A DNA stretch of 64,000 nucleotides from Flavobacterium subsaxonicum WB 4.1-42 = DSM 21790 (GCF_000422725.1 NZ_AUGP01000017.1:1-64000); one strand, 5' to 3'. Positions 42,770 through 50,848 are shown, counted from the first letter of the stretch. Program-made: numbers and translations. The notes: a model not told the origin generated them from the letters alone.

Positions 42770-44722
42770 TTAAACTTGAAATGGTTTTAGTGTTTTGTCT
42801 ATTTCTTCCTGCACAAGTGCGGCGAATTCTTCAACAGTCATGCTTTGGTTACTCTTACCTGCATCGCCATGACGACGTACAGAAATCGTACCATTTTTCT
42901 CTTCTTCCTCACCAACAATCAGCATAAACGGCAGCTTTTGTACTTCTGCCTCTCTAATTTTTCTGCCAATTGTCTCGTTTCGGTTATCAATTGTGGCGCG
43001 AATTTCGTGATTTTCCAGCAACTGTAAAACTTTTTTAGCATAATTTTCATATTTCTCACTAAGAGACAGTATGATAGCCTGCTCCGGCATAAGCCAAAGC
43101 GGAAAGTTTCCGGCTGTGTTTTCCAGCAAAATCGCTATAAAGCGCTCCATAGAACCAAACGGTGCACGGTGAATCATTACCGGGCGGTGCAGTTCGTTAT
43201 CAGAGCCTTTGTACGTTAATTCAAATCGCTCAGGCAGGTTGTAATCTACCTGAATGGTACCCAGCTGCCATTGGCGGCCCAGGGCATCCTTAACCATAAA
43301 ATCCAGCTTAGGGCCATAAAATGCCGCTTCGCCATATTCTACCACAGTGTTAAGGCCTTTATCTTTAGCTGCGTTAATAATCGCATTTTCAGCTTTTTCC
43401 CAGTTTTCGTCAGACCCAATATACTTTTCGCGGTTTTCTTTGTCGCGAAGGGATACCTGTGCACTAAAGTTCTCAAAACCAAGCGACCCGAATACATAAA
43501 GCACCAAGTCGATTACTTTTTTAAACTCTTCATCTAACTGATCCGGAGTACAAAAAATGTGGGCATCATCCTGAGTAAACCCACGAACACGTGTAAGACC
43601 ATGAAGCTCACCACTTTGCTCGTAACGGTACACAGTACCAAACTCAGCATAACGCTTAGGCAGGTCTTTGTAAGACCATGGCTTTGTGTTATATATCTCG
43701 CAGTGGTGCGGACAGTTCATCGGCTTAAGCAAAAACTCCTCGCCCTCGTTAGGGGTATGGATGGGCTGAAAGCTGTCAGCGCCGTATTTAGCGTAGTGTC
43801 CGGATGTTACGTATAATTCTTTCTGCCCAATGTGCGGTGTAACCACCTGCTCATAACCGGCTTTCTTTTGTGCTTTTTTAAGAAACTGCTCCAGGCGGTC
43901 GCGAAGCGCGGCACCCCTTGGCAGCCATAACGGCAAGCCCTGGCCCACCTTTTGCGAAAACGCAAACAGGTCCAACTCCTTACCTAACTTACGGTGATCG
44001 CGACGTTTAGCCTCTTCCAAAAGCTCAAGATACTCTGTAAGGTCTTTTTGCTTAGGGAAGGTAATACCGTAAACACGGGTAAGCTGCTTGTTCTTCTCAT
44101 CACCGCGCCAGTAAGCTCCGGCAACGCTCATAACCTTCATAGCCTTGATAATGCCGGTGTTAGGTATGTGCCCACCGCGGCAAAGATCGGTAAAAGTGGC
44201 ATGGTCACAAAAGGTAATGGTACCATCCTCAAGGTTTTCTATAAGCTCCGTTTTGTACGGGTTATTTTCGGCCTTGTACATGGCAAGTGCCTCATCCTTA
44301 GTGGCAGATCGCATTGTAAACTCATGCTTTTCGCGGGCAATGGCAAGCACCTTATCTTCAATGGCTTTAAAGTCTTTATCGGTAACCACATGGTCGCCAA
44401 AATCAACATCGTAATAAAAGCCATTTTCTATGGCGGGGCCTATAGTAAGCTTAATACCAGGGTATAACTCCTGCAGGGCCTGTGCCAAAACGTGCGAGCT
44501 CGAGTGCCAGAAAGCCTTTTTGCCCTCTTTATCGTTCCAGGTAAATAGTACTAATGCGCCATCGGTGGTTAGAGGGGTCTTCGTTTCTACCGTGGTACCA
44601 TTAAAAGATGCCGAAATCACGTTTCTTGCTAATCCTTCACTAATGCTCATGGCAACGTCGTGGGGGGTAACCCCGGCGTTAAACTCTTTAACCGAACCGT
44701 CCGGCAATGTAATATTTATCAT
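42770..44722 (-). CDS. thrS: Threonyl-tRNA synthetase
   Basis: It charges tRNA-Thr in the cytoplasm. The 650 residues have the complete bacterial layout: an N-terminal TGS domain (1-62), the editing domain with [16 protein letters not shown] near 77-92 and CRGGH near 183, the class II catalytic core (about 245-540, with [10 protein letters not shown] and [14 protein letters not shown]) and a C-terminal anticodon domain. It heads the thrS-infC-rpmI-rplT operon. It overlaps none of infC; the thrS stop is 5 bases before the possible ATT start of infC. Confidence 0.98.
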   Translation of the reverse strand: MINITLPDGSVKEFNAGVTPHDVAMSISEGLARNVISASFNGTTVETKTPLTTDGALVLFTWNDKEGKKAFWHSSSHVLAQALQELYPGIKLTIGPAIENGFYYDVDFGDHVVTDKDFKAIEDKVLAIAREKHEFTMRSATKDEALAMYKAENNPYKTELIENLEDGTITFCDHATFTDLCRGGHIPNTGIIKAMKVMSVAGAYWRGDEKNKQLTRVYGITFPKQKDLTEYLELLEEAKRRDHRKLGKELDLFAFSQKVGQGLPLWLPRGAALRDRLEQFLKKAQKKAGYEQVVTPHIGQKELYVTSGHYAKYGADSFQPIHTPNEGEEFLLKPMNCPHHCEIYNTKPWSYKDLPKRYAEFGTVYRYEQSGELHGLTRVRGFTQDDAHIFCTPDQLDEEFKKVIDLVLYVFGSLGFENFSAQVSLRDKENREKYIGSDENWEKAENAIINAAKDKGLNTVVEYGEAAFYGPKLDFMVKDALGRQWQLGTIQVDYNLPERFELTYKGSDNELHRPVMIHRAPFGSMERFIAILLENTAGNFPLWLMPEQAIILSLSEKYENYAKKVLQLLENHEIRATIDNRNETIGRKIREAEVQKLPFMLIVGEEEEKNGTISVRRHGDAGKSNQSMTVEEFAALVQEEIDKTLKPFQV

Positions 44723-44742
44723 TATTAAAAATTTATAGTGTG

Positions 44743-44773
44743 CAAAGATAGGCTATTAACCCTACACAAACAA
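44743..44773 (-). promoter_or_regulatory. thrS operon promoter
   Basis: On the minus strand, TTG (44773-44771) and an overlapping TTTG option (44770-44767) precede a perfect TATCTTTG (44750-44743), with 20 or 16 nt between. This lies 20 bases before the thrS ATG, leaving a short leader. Confidence 0.65.
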
Positions 44774-44883
44774 GGGCATTTATAACCAAAATTTTTGCAT
44801 TTTCTGAGGGGGTCGAAAAGCAACTTTTTGACCCTCGAAAGGTCAAAAAAACCGACTTGCACCCCAAAAAAATTTTAACAGTG

Positions 44884-44912
44884 ATATTTCACTTTCGGAC
44901 TTTGAGTTTGCG
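44884..44912 (+). repeat. Copy B of a 29-nt dispersed element
   Basis: It matches 14402-14430 on the opposite strand at 28 of 29 positions. It lies in the 492-base gap between thrS and the lipocalin gene. That gap also holds a GGTCGAAAAG/CTTTTTGACC hairpin (44810-44833) and the TAGTACTGAAG inverted repeat. Confidence 0.7.
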
Positions 44913-45015
44913 CTATTTTACCCCTTTTTGCAAAACCGGCGTTTTACACCGCCAAAACACCCCTCTTCTACCTCGTTCCGAACCAAAAAAACTCCATACA
45001 CAATTTTTAGCCACA

Positions 45016-45043
45016 TAGTACTGAAGAAACCACTTCAGTACTA
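45016..45043. repeat. Perfect inverted repeat TAGTACTGAAG
   Basis: Eleven-base arms TAGTACTGAAG and CTTCAGTACTA are separated by 6 bases. There is no T run, so a classic terminator is unlikely. It could be a regulator site or a folded RNA. Confidence 0.5.
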
Positions 45044-45214
45044 CACCTAAAAAGCTGTTGTAATTTTGCAGCAGGGAAAATGGTTGTTGGTTGTTGGGAA
45101 AAAAGTTTCAGGTTTCAGGTTTAAAGTTTCTGGTTGGGTGCCGATAAGTATTCGAAACAACGGGTTGCAGGTCTTTGACATCGTGGTGAGTTTTGCCGGA
45201 GCGGGTGCCCCCAC

Positions 45215-45583
45215 CTACTCCGAAACTTTTTTGTATTCCAGGGTACCCAGGGTGGCGTAGGTAATAATGCGTTTTTGGGCATCAAAATAGTCAATGGTAA
45301 AATCGGCCACCACAATGCCCGATGTTATGGTAAGCACCGTGTTGTCTTTATTAAGTTTCCAGGTACCCTTATGGGTTTTATCGCCCACAATACTTTCAAA
45401 TTTATTGCCCTCTTTAAAAACCTGAAACACCTGGTCGGTTTTGTAATAATCGGCAATGTCTTTGTCTTTGCCTTTTTTGGTCCATTTAACCAATTGCCAC
45501 TTGCCCAGCAGCTGCTCCTGGGTTTGCGCACTAACCGTAACTGCCATAAAAAACACTACGGCAACAAAAAATAAATTCTTCAT
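45215..45583 (-). CDS. Secreted lipocalin-like protein
   Basis: This 122-residue protein has a signal peptide (residues 1-19, ending TVSAQ). The mature part has the lipocalin-like pattern of Bacteroidota: LLGKWQLVKWTKKG near 25-38, FEGN-type FKEGNKFES, and THKGTWKLNKDNTVLTIT near 70-87. The barrel may bind a small hydrophobic ligand or simply be structural. It is monocistronic, and probably periplasmic. Confidence 0.85.
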   Translation of the reverse strand: MKNLFFVAVVFFMAVTVSAQTQEQLLGKWQLVKWTKKGKDKDIADYYKTDQVFQVFKEGNKFESIVGDKTHKGTWKLNKDNTVLTITSGIVVADFTIDYFDAQKRIITYATLGTLEYKKVSE

Positions 45584-45599
45584 AAGTTTTAGTATTTAG

Positions 45600-45772
45600 T
45601 TGAACAGCATAAAGTTAATGAATTTTTATTTCGGTTGACAGCTGTTAGTTGTTGGATTTTGAGTTGCGGGTTTTGGGTTGGGAGTTTTGGGTTTTGAGTT
45701 CCTGGTTGATGGTTGGTGGTTGTCGGCACGCCCTGTCATCCTGAGCACAGCGCAGCGGAGTCGAAGGATCTC
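45600..45772. repeat. G/T-rich word array plus GTCATCCTGAGC repeat
   Basis: The 380-base gap 45584-45963 carries iterated GGTTTTGGGTT and GGTTGTTGG words (about 45640-45725). It also holds a GTCATCCTGAGC...GGAGTCGAAGGATC repeat (45736-45772) related to 31034-31072. No gene is visible. Confidence 0.5.
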
Positions 45773-45873
45773 CGTTCGGCGTTGAGCGTTTTGAGTGTTG
45801 CGGGTTGTGAGTCGTTGCGAGGGAGGCACAACCACGGCAATCTAATTCTCTTTTATAAAATATTTAAAAATAA

Positions 45874-45911
45874 AAAGGTGAAGATTAACTTGGATAGTTA
45901 ACTTCACCTTT
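45874..45911 (-). terminator. Terminator of the 299-aa gene
   Basis: The stem AAAGGTGAAG(A)TTAACT/AGTTAACTTCACCTTT with a 5-base loop and one bulge is followed on the minus strand by a T-rich run. It lies 53 bases past the stop. Confidence 0.85.
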
Positions 45912-45963
45912 AGCATTGTGATATTAAAAGGGGGCTGATAATAACACTGATTTCCATAATTAC

Positions 45964-46863
45964 TTATTCTATTATTGAACTCATATCAAGTTCCGGATAG
46001 TGTGTTTTGGCATAATCTAAAAATTCTAATAGTGAACCCTGATAATTTACCACAAAGTCTATCAACTTATTCTTAGGCTTTCTAAATGTCCTATAAATTT
46101 GTTTAACAATAATTTTTTTTGTTCCGTCTTTTAGTTCAGCTATAAATTTACCATCAGGTATATCAACTTTATCATTAAGAATATCTTTAGCTATATGATT
46201 GCCCGCAAGAAAATAATTATAATGATTAGTATACTGCCTATTTCCACTAGCAATCTTTTTTGGCAACAATATAATTACTTTACCATTATAGTATGGTAAA
46301 TCATAATTTCTAGTGCTCCATAATGATGTTAATGGATCATAATACTCTATCGCCGTGTTATATGTTTGAACGCCATACTGAATACATTGTTGTTCAGTGA
46401 ATTCTGCCAATATATCCCTACTTACGTTAGCAATTGTATCAGACATGATATCTTGCCCAATACCTTTAACCAACAAAAGAACGTTATGCGCTTCATTAGT
46501 AATAGTTACACCTTGCTGTGCAAACCTGTTATTTCTTAATGAAACAAAAATAATTTCTGCTTTCAAATCAGCTATACCACTACCTTTGTTACGACCCGAG
46601 TAACCCAAACGGTATTCGTTAGGCTCATGTAAATGTGATAAAAACTCTAAACCACCGATTCTATTATTTGGCACAATAAAGTTTCTGTTTAGTTTTTGAA
46701 GAAATGCCGTAATCTGCGCATATATCTCATTAACTAACTGTATATCTCTATTGTTAGCAATTAAAAATGGGCAAATAAATGCCGTTAAATCCTCCTCTAG
46801 AGGAATGTCTAAAAAATCTACGACCGTGTCGTTTGGAATCCCGAAATGTTCTTTAAAAGTCAT
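45964..46863 (-). CDS. Unrecognised 299-residue protein, likely effector of the XRE/ImmA island
   Basis: This is a cytoplasmic protein of no family that I can name. The N-terminal part has an LDIPLEEDLTAFICPFLI segment near 18-35. The centre has LLVKGIGQDIMSDTIANVS near 129-147 followed by EFTEQQC, a pattern I associate with uncharacterised accessory-region proteins. The C-terminus is lysine-rich, then hydrophobic. It is the last gene of an operon with a 59-residue membrane protein (10 bases upstream) and a 56-residue DUF2158 protein, divergent from an XRE/ImmA pair. It is low-GC. A toxin or defence effector is plausible but unproven. Confidence 0.75.
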   Translation of the reverse strand: MTFKEHFGIPNDTVVDFLDIPLEEDLTAFICPFLIANNRDIQLVNEIYAQITAFLQKLNRNFIVPNNRIGGLEFLSHLHEPNEYRLGYSGRNKGSGIADLKAEIIFVSLRNNRFAQQGVTITNEAHNVLLLVKGIGQDIMSDTIANVSRDILAEFTEQQCIQYGVQTYNTAIEYYDPLTSLWSTRNYDLPYYNGKVIILLPKKIASGNRQYTNHYNYFLAGNHIAKDILNDKVDIPDGKFIAELKDGTKKIIVKQIYRTFRKPKNKLIDFVVNYQGSLLEFLDYAKTHYPELDMSSIIE

Positions 46864-46873
46864 AATTTAAAAT

Positions 46874-47053
46874 TTATTTACTATTTATATCAACCTTTGA
46901 GTTGTCTTTTTTCAACAAAGTTGCCAGAGCTGCCACTAATATAATTGCCGTAGCAGCATAGATGAATTTCCTTACATCTGAGCCACCTGTCACATTTATA
47001 CATCTATCCTTATCACAAATACTTAATGAAATATCTTCGAATACCTTATTCAT
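46874..47053 (-). CDS. 59-residue single-span membrane protein
   Basis: This short gene encodes 59 residues: an N-terminal soluble part with two Cys (ISLSICDKDRCINV, near 8-21), one membrane helix (FIYAATAIILVAALATLL, about 30-47) and a charged tail. It starts 20 bases after the DUF2158 gene and ends 10 bases before the 299-aa gene. The tight spacing on one strand and the sensible protein features support a real gene. A role as membrane partner or holin-like effector is speculation. Confidence 0.65.
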   Translation of the reverse strand: MNKVFEDISLSICDKDRCINVTGGSDVRKFIYAATAIILVAALATLLKKDNSKVDINSK

Positions 47054-47073
47054 AACCTTATTACTTAACCTTA

Positions 47074-47244
47074 TTACTTACTTTCAATCCTTTCTACTAC
47101 AAGTTGTTCATCAGCAAACGAAGCTTCTTTTAATTCTTCTTTTGCAAACCAGCTACAACACCATAAATCCATTGTAGTTTTAAATTTTACTGTCATTGCA
47201 GGGCTACCACTTTTTAACTTTACAACATCTCCTTCTTTAATCAT
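47074..47244 (-). CDS. DUF2158 / YodC-like protein, 56 residues
   Basis: The 56 residues match the DUF2158 (YodC) pattern: GDVVKLKSGSPAMTVK near 5-20, then a WCCSWF block with adjacent cysteines near 29-34, and FADEQLV near 44-50. Family members are small beta-barrel-like proteins found on phages and genomic islands, of unknown role. It is the first gene of the leftward three-gene operon and begins about 230 bases from the operator-like repeats. Confidence 0.75.
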   Translation of the reverse strand: MIKEGDVVKLKSGSPAMTVKFKTTMDLWCCSWFAKEELKEASFADEQLVVERIESK

Positions 47245-47475
47245 GAATATTTAATTTAATTGTTATTTTTAATCATTGTTTGATCACTATTTTTCATTTA
47301 CAATGCCTTAAAAAGGACTATGCCTGATGTTCTTACATCCAGAACGCCCTATTACACTATCTCTTTTAACCATAAGCTAGTTTTTAGCTTTTAACTTGTA
47401 ACGATTTGCAATCAGCACCTTATCCCCCTATTATTCTGAAAATACCTATTACCATAATCCAGATTAATGTTTGTT

Positions 47476-47516
47476 TTAATGACATTAAATTTCAATGTTT
47501 ACATTAGTGTCATTAA
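47476..47516. promoter_or_regulatory. Operator-like inverted repeat between the divergent units
   Basis: TTAATGACATTAA (47476-47488) and TTAGTGTCATTAA (47504-47516) form an inverted repeat matching at 12 of 13 positions. A third half-site, TAATGACA, starts at 47523. They lie just upstream of the XRE promoter, which suggests binding by the XRE protein. The remaining intergenic sequence (47245-47475) shows nothing definite. Confidence 0.55.
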
Positions 47517-47584
47517 TTTCTATAATGACAAATATCATGCCGCTTTTAAGAAGACATAAAGTTTTGTTATTTTGTAAATCAATG

Positions 47585-47615
47585 TTGATAATAAATCAAA
47601 AAAGCACTACTTTTG
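47585..47615 (+). promoter_or_regulatory. Promoter of the XRE/ImmA pair
   Basis: TTG (47585-47587), 20 nt, then a perfect TACTTTTG (47608-47615). It overlaps the TTG codon at 47613 where the frame opens, so the ATG at 47649 must be the start. Confidence 0.65.
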
Positions 47616-47648
47616 CGGAAGTTTAATTGTGAGTTTAAATGCAATAAT

Positions 47649-48002
47649 ATGCTAGATTTTAATTCGGTCTTATACCAAGTCCTTGGTCAAAGAATTAAGG
47701 AAAGAAGAGTAGAGCAGGGTTTGAGTCAAATGGAGTTTTCTGATAGAATACCAAGCTTAGGCAGAACCTCAATATCCAATATTGAAAAAGGACGCCAATA
47801 TCCACCTCTATCTACTATTTACGAGATATGTCTAGCATTGGATATTGATATCCAATCAATCTTACCCACCTATGCAGAAATTGAATCTGTGATTAATTTT
47901 TCGCCCGAAAATGAAAAAATTGAGAGGTATATAAGCACTCAAAATTTAGATGAAAAAACACTGGCGCAAATCAGAGAAGTCTTTAAAAAAAATAAAAAAT
48001 GA
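47649..48002 (+). CDS. XRE-family helix-turn-helix regulator
   Basis: This 117-residue protein has an N-terminal XRE HTH domain: LGQRIKERRVEQGLSQMEFS near 12-31, then the recognition region RTSISNIEKGRQYPPLSTIY. A short C-terminal helical region ends in a lysine-rich tail. Its stop overlaps the ImmA start by ATGA, giving translational coupling. Paired XRE/ImmA genes form switches in which the protease cleaves the repressor (ImmR/ImmA of ICEBs1). The divergent three-gene operon is the obvious target. Confidence 0.88.
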   Translation: MLDFNSVLYQVLGQRIKERRVEQGLSQMEFSDRIPSLGRTSISNIEKGRQYPPLSTIYEICLALDIDIQSILPTYAEIESVINFSPENEKIERYISTQNLDEKTLAQIREVFKKNKK

Positions 48003-48520
48003 AATCAAATTTCAACTACATAGAAGAGAAAGCTGAGGAAATTTTGTATAAATTCGACCTCTTTAAACCCGGTTTTGACATTAAAAAACTGTCAAAAAAA
48101 ATGGGTGTAACTATAAATGAAGAAGATTTAGGCGACGATGTGTCAGGCTTTTTTGTCATGGTTGGCGGAAATCCTGCCATTACTTATAAAAAAGGAGATA
48201 ATAAAAATAGATACAGGTTTACTATAGCGCATGAATTAGGTCATTTCATACTACATTCAAAAGACCAACCTATTTTTATTGACAAAAAGCCTACAATGAT
48301 GTTCAGGAATTCTGCTTCGTCAACAGGCGAAATTTTAAAAGAGCGCGAAGCTAATGCTTTTGCAGCTGCTCTATTAATGCCTAAGAAATTAATAATCGAT
48401 GAAATCAATAATGCACCAAATCATATTGAAGATGCAATTAGTTATTTATCTGAACAATTTGGTGTTAGCGTTCAAGCAATGTCATTCAGGCTGTCAAATT
48501 TGGGATATGGAATAGGGTAA
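47999..48520 (+). CDS. ImmA/IrrE-family metallopeptidase
   Basis: This 173-residue zinc protease of the COG2856 type has the zinc-binding helix HELGH at 78-82 and the downstream Glu in EREANAFAAALLMPKKL near 120. The N-terminal VSGFFVMVGGNPAITYKKGDN is typical of the family. It lacks an extra C-terminal sensor domain. It overlaps the XRE gene by 4 bases. The likely role is cleavage of its partner regulator in response to a damage or infection signal, releasing the divergent operon. Confidence 0.9.
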   Translation: MKSNFNYIEEKAEEILYKFDLFKPGFDIKKLSKKMGVTINEEDLGDDVSGFFVMVGGNPAITYKKGDNKNRYRFTIAHELGHFILHSKDQPIFIDKKPTMMFRNSASSTGEILKEREANAFAAALLMPKKLIIDEINNAPNHIEDAISYLSEQFGVSVQAMSFRLSNLGYGIG

Positions 48521-48596
48521 TTATATATATCCTAATCATTAAATTTCTATAACTTTTAAAAATGCATGCATTCTCATAATCTAGCTTATAAAATCC

Positions 48597-49862
48597 CTAC
48601 GTTTTAAGTTTCTTTTTTCGTGCCGCCGGAAACAATACATTATTAAGTATAAGCCTGTAACCCGGAGAGTTGGGGTGCAGGTCTAACACCGTAGGCGCAT
48701 CGCCCACACGGTGCTGGTAATCTTCGGGGTCGTGGCCGCCATAAAACGTAAACATGCCCTTGCCCTTAGTACCATGAATGTAACGGGCTTCGCCGTTAAT
48801 TTTGTTTTCGCCCATAACCAGTACATTGCTCTTAACCATAGTACCCTCAAAAGCAGTAGTCTGGCCCATAAAGCCTTTAACCAGCTGCGTGTGGTTTTGG
48901 CACAGCATAGAGGGTATAGGGTCCCACTTGGCCGAGTATTCCATTAGCGTAAAATAGTCGTTATCGGGCAATATACCCGCGCGCTTGTTGGTAGTATCAA
49001 TATCCGAAAATTCGTATGTAATAGGGTTGCGCTCCAGCGTATAATCTTTAAAGGCAAACGAGTTGTTGTAGTCTATCTTGCTCTGGTAGTTGGCATCGCT
49101 TGGGTCGCCATCAAACATAGGCTCGCAAATATCAACACCTTCGGCCGCAAGGGCAATATCAAAACTATCGGTGGCAGAGCACATGGCAAACATAAAGCCG
49201 CCGCCAATTACAAAGTTTCTAATTTTAAGCGATACCGCCAGTTTTTCTTCAGACACCTTTTCGTAGCCCAGCTTAGTGGCCAGGGCTTCGGCAGCCTTTT
49301 TTTGCTCTATGTACCAGGGTGCGTTGCGGTAGGCGCCAAAAAATTTACCGTACTGACCCGTAAAATCTTCATGGTGAAGGTGCAGCCAGTCAAACAACAG
49401 CAACCCATCGTTAAGCACCTGCTCGTCGTACACGGCCGTAAACGGAATTTCGGCATAAGTAAGCACCATAGTAACGGCGTCGTCCCACGGTTGTTTTCCG
49501 GGCGGGGTGTACACCGCAATTTTAGGTGCTTTTTCCAGCACCACCGTCTCCATATTTTGCGACGGACTGCTAATTTCGTCCAGTATGCCGTTGGCCTGGC
49601 TGTCGCTAAGTACCTCAAAGCTAACGCCCCTAATTTGGCACTCGCGCCTAATATCGTTACTATCGGGCAGTAAAAAAGAGCCGCCCCTGTAGTTAAGCAG
49701 CCAGCTAACTTTATACGTTTTATCTAACGCCCAGTAGGTTATACCGTAAGCCTTAAGATGGTTTTGCTGCGTGGTTTCGTCCATTGGCAGCAGTATCATG
49801 CTGGCCTTAGCCCCAAAACCCACCACAAGCAACAGTAGTATATATAATTTTTTAAGCGGCAT
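48597..49862 (-). CDS. Secreted conserved protein of unknown function
   Basis: This 421-residue protein has a signal peptide (about 1-20, ending GAKAS). Conserved blocks include HLKAYGITYWAL near 35-46, LLNYRGGSFLLPDS near 55-68, IAVYTPPGKQPWDDAV near 115-130, GGGFMFAMCSATDSFDIAL near 219-237 and FYGGHDPEDYQHRVGDAPTV near 376-395. The layout with GGG...CSATD and a late YGGHDPE recalls a class I glutaminase-like flavodoxin fold. I recall homologues carrying the label asparagine synthetase B, but no such domain is visible. The function is unknown. Confidence 0.75.
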   Translation of the reverse strand: MPLKKLYILLLLVVGFGAKASMILLPMDETTQQNHLKAYGITYWALDKTYKVSWLLNYRGGSFLLPDSNDIRRECQIRGVSFEVLSDSQANGILDEISSPSQNMETVVLEKAPKIAVYTPPGKQPWDDAVTMVLTYAEIPFTAVYDEQVLNDGLLLFDWLHLHHEDFTGQYGKFFGAYRNAPWYIEQKKAAEALATKLGYEKVSEEKLAVSLKIRNFVIGGGFMFAMCSATDSFDIALAAEGVDICEPMFDGDPSDANYQSKIDYNNSFAFKDYTLERNPITYEFSDIDTTNKRAGILPDNDYFTLMEYSAKWDPIPSMLCQNHTQLVKGFMGQTTAFEGTMVKSNVLVMGENKINGEARYIHGTKGKGMFTFYGGHDPEDYQHRVGDAPTVLDLHPNSPGYRLILNNVLFPAARKKKLKT

Positions 49863-49936
49863 TGTAATAAAGATTTATTCAAAGATAGCAAAATTGATGC
49901 CTGTATATATAACTAACCTTTGGCTATTTTATTTTT

Positions 49937-50039
49937 TAGGAGCAGCCGGCAAAGCGCTTATTGCTAAACGGCGCGCCCCTTTTCGCCTTTATCCCTCCAC
50001 TGCGTTACGGGGATACCGGCTCTACGGGGGCTAAAGAGG
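49937..50039 (-). ncRNA. Structured RNA element, flavo-1-like, copy 2
   Basis: On the minus strand it begins CTCTTTAGCCCCCGTAGAGC and has a hairpin of the ATCCC...GGGAT type. It then continues with a GCGAAAAGGGG segment and ends with GCTCCTAA, the same order of conserved words as the element at 41241-41320. It is more diverged than copy 1. It fills the gap between the secreted protein gene and the toxin gene. Confidence 0.45.
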
Positions 50040-50067
50040 AAGGTGCGGGATACTATAATTAAAACAA

Positions 50068-50091
50068 AAAGCACAACTCTCGTTGTGCTTT
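50068..50091 (-). terminator. Terminator hairpin after the toxin gene (copy 1)
   Basis: The stem AAAGCACAAC/GTTGTGCTTT with loop TCTC has a nearly identical copy at 50672-50694, on the other side of the toxin-antitoxin pair. Confidence 0.75.
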
Positions 50092-50094
50092 ATA

Positions 50095-50379
50095 TCAATA
50101 TGGATTATCGGTATATTTTATGAAACCAAAAATTTCAATTTCTAAAACTTCGGACTTAATACGGTAAATTATAATATATCCTTTGAATATAAGGTCTCGG
50201 ATATTATCATCGGCAAAATATATCGACCGCCTGTTTTTATAGGGCATTTTAATAATGTCTTCTATTTCTAAAAGAACATCATTCCTAAATTTTCTCGCTG
50301 CTGCTGGCTTATCAAGCGCAATATAATTAAGCTGCTTATTAAATTTAGAACTAAATCCCTGAAGAATTTTAATCTTCAT
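50095..50379 (-). CDS. RelE/ParE-family toxin
   Basis: This 94-residue toxin has the compact RelE/ParE fold: FSSKFNKQLNYIALDKPAAARKFRNDV near 9-35, a middle NRRSIYF, and the C-terminal strand RDLIFKGYIIIYRI near 60-73 typical of ParE-like members. It may act on ribosome-bound mRNA or on gyrase; sequence alone does not decide. It overlaps its antitoxin gene by 11 bases. Confidence 0.85.
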   Translation of the reverse strand: MKIKILQGFSSKFNKQLNYIALDKPAAARKFRNDVLLEIEDIIKMPYKNRRSIYFADDNIRDLIFKGYIIIYRIKSEVLEIEIFGFIKYTDNPY

Positions 50380-50596
50380 ATTTCTTTATAATTTCATCTG
50401 TTTCATTTTTAAATTCATCCAGAGTATAATATTTCATTTCGCCTGCATCCATAAGCCGTAATGTTTCATCAAGCTCTGCTTTATCCCTGTAAAATTTATC
50501 CGAAACTATTTCCACATCATTCGTATCAAATTGCTGCAATAGCCACATAACATGGTCGTAAACTTTGGCATTAATTTTTAAATGTATTGTTTCCAT
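50369..50596 (-). CDS. Antitoxin of the RelE/ParE pair
   Basis: This 75-residue acidic protein precedes the toxin and overlaps it by 11 bases. The start METIHLKINAKVYDHVMWLL resembles a short DNA-binding N-terminus, and the acidic C-terminal half (DEFKNETDEIIKKYED) would wrap the toxin. Order (antitoxin first), overlap and size fit type II modules. It probably autoregulates its promoter. Confidence 0.8.
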   Translation of the reverse strand: METIHLKINAKVYDHVMWLLQQFDTNDVEIVSDKFYRDKAELDETLRLMDAGEMKYYTLDEFKNETDEIIKKYED

Positions 50597-50671
50597 ATCA
50601 ATTTAGGTTTATTCAAATGTACAAAATTATTTAAAACGCTGTGTAGTTGGTATTAGTGTACGGTTAAACAA

Positions 50672-50694
50672 AAAGCACAACTTTCGTTGTGCTT
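50672..50694 (-). terminator. Hairpin copy 2, terminator downstream of dnaB and the 32-aa frame
   Basis: AAAGCACAAC-TTTC-GTTGTGCTT is nearly the same as 50068-50091, including the preceding AAACA. It would end transcripts coming from dnaB. Confidence 0.7.
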
Positions 50695-50718
50695 CTGTAA
50701 GTTATAAACCGGTAAATG

Positions 50719-50817
50719 TTAACTTTCAAAAGTAACATGCTCGGCGCCATGTACATCTATCTGGCGAATTGTTTCGGTAAGCTCTAAAGTCTGGGCATCG
50801 TTGTGTAGCGTATTCAT
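50719..50817 (-). CDS. Possible 32-residue protein after dnaB
   Basis: The short frame lies 31 bases after the dnaB stop and 24 bases before a terminator hairpin. It encodes a 32-residue, mildly acidic peptide (MNTLHNDAQTLELTETIRQI, then a tail with GAEHVTFES). Clean placement between a gene and its terminator supports it, but nothing about function can be said. Confidence 0.4.
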   Translation of the reverse strand: MNTLHNDAQTLELTETIRQIDVHGAEHVTFES

Positions 50818-50848
50818 ATATCTTTTAATTGTTTGGTTTTTTATTTAT

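Noticed and set aside
44751-45100. T-box riboswitch in front of thrS
   Set aside because: The promoter is only 20 bases before the start codon, leaving no leader; the hairpins lie upstream of the promoter.
45964-48520. Integrative element or prophage with ImmR/ImmA control
   Set aside because: No integrase, excisionase, conjugation or phage structural gene and no clear attachment duplication in the window.
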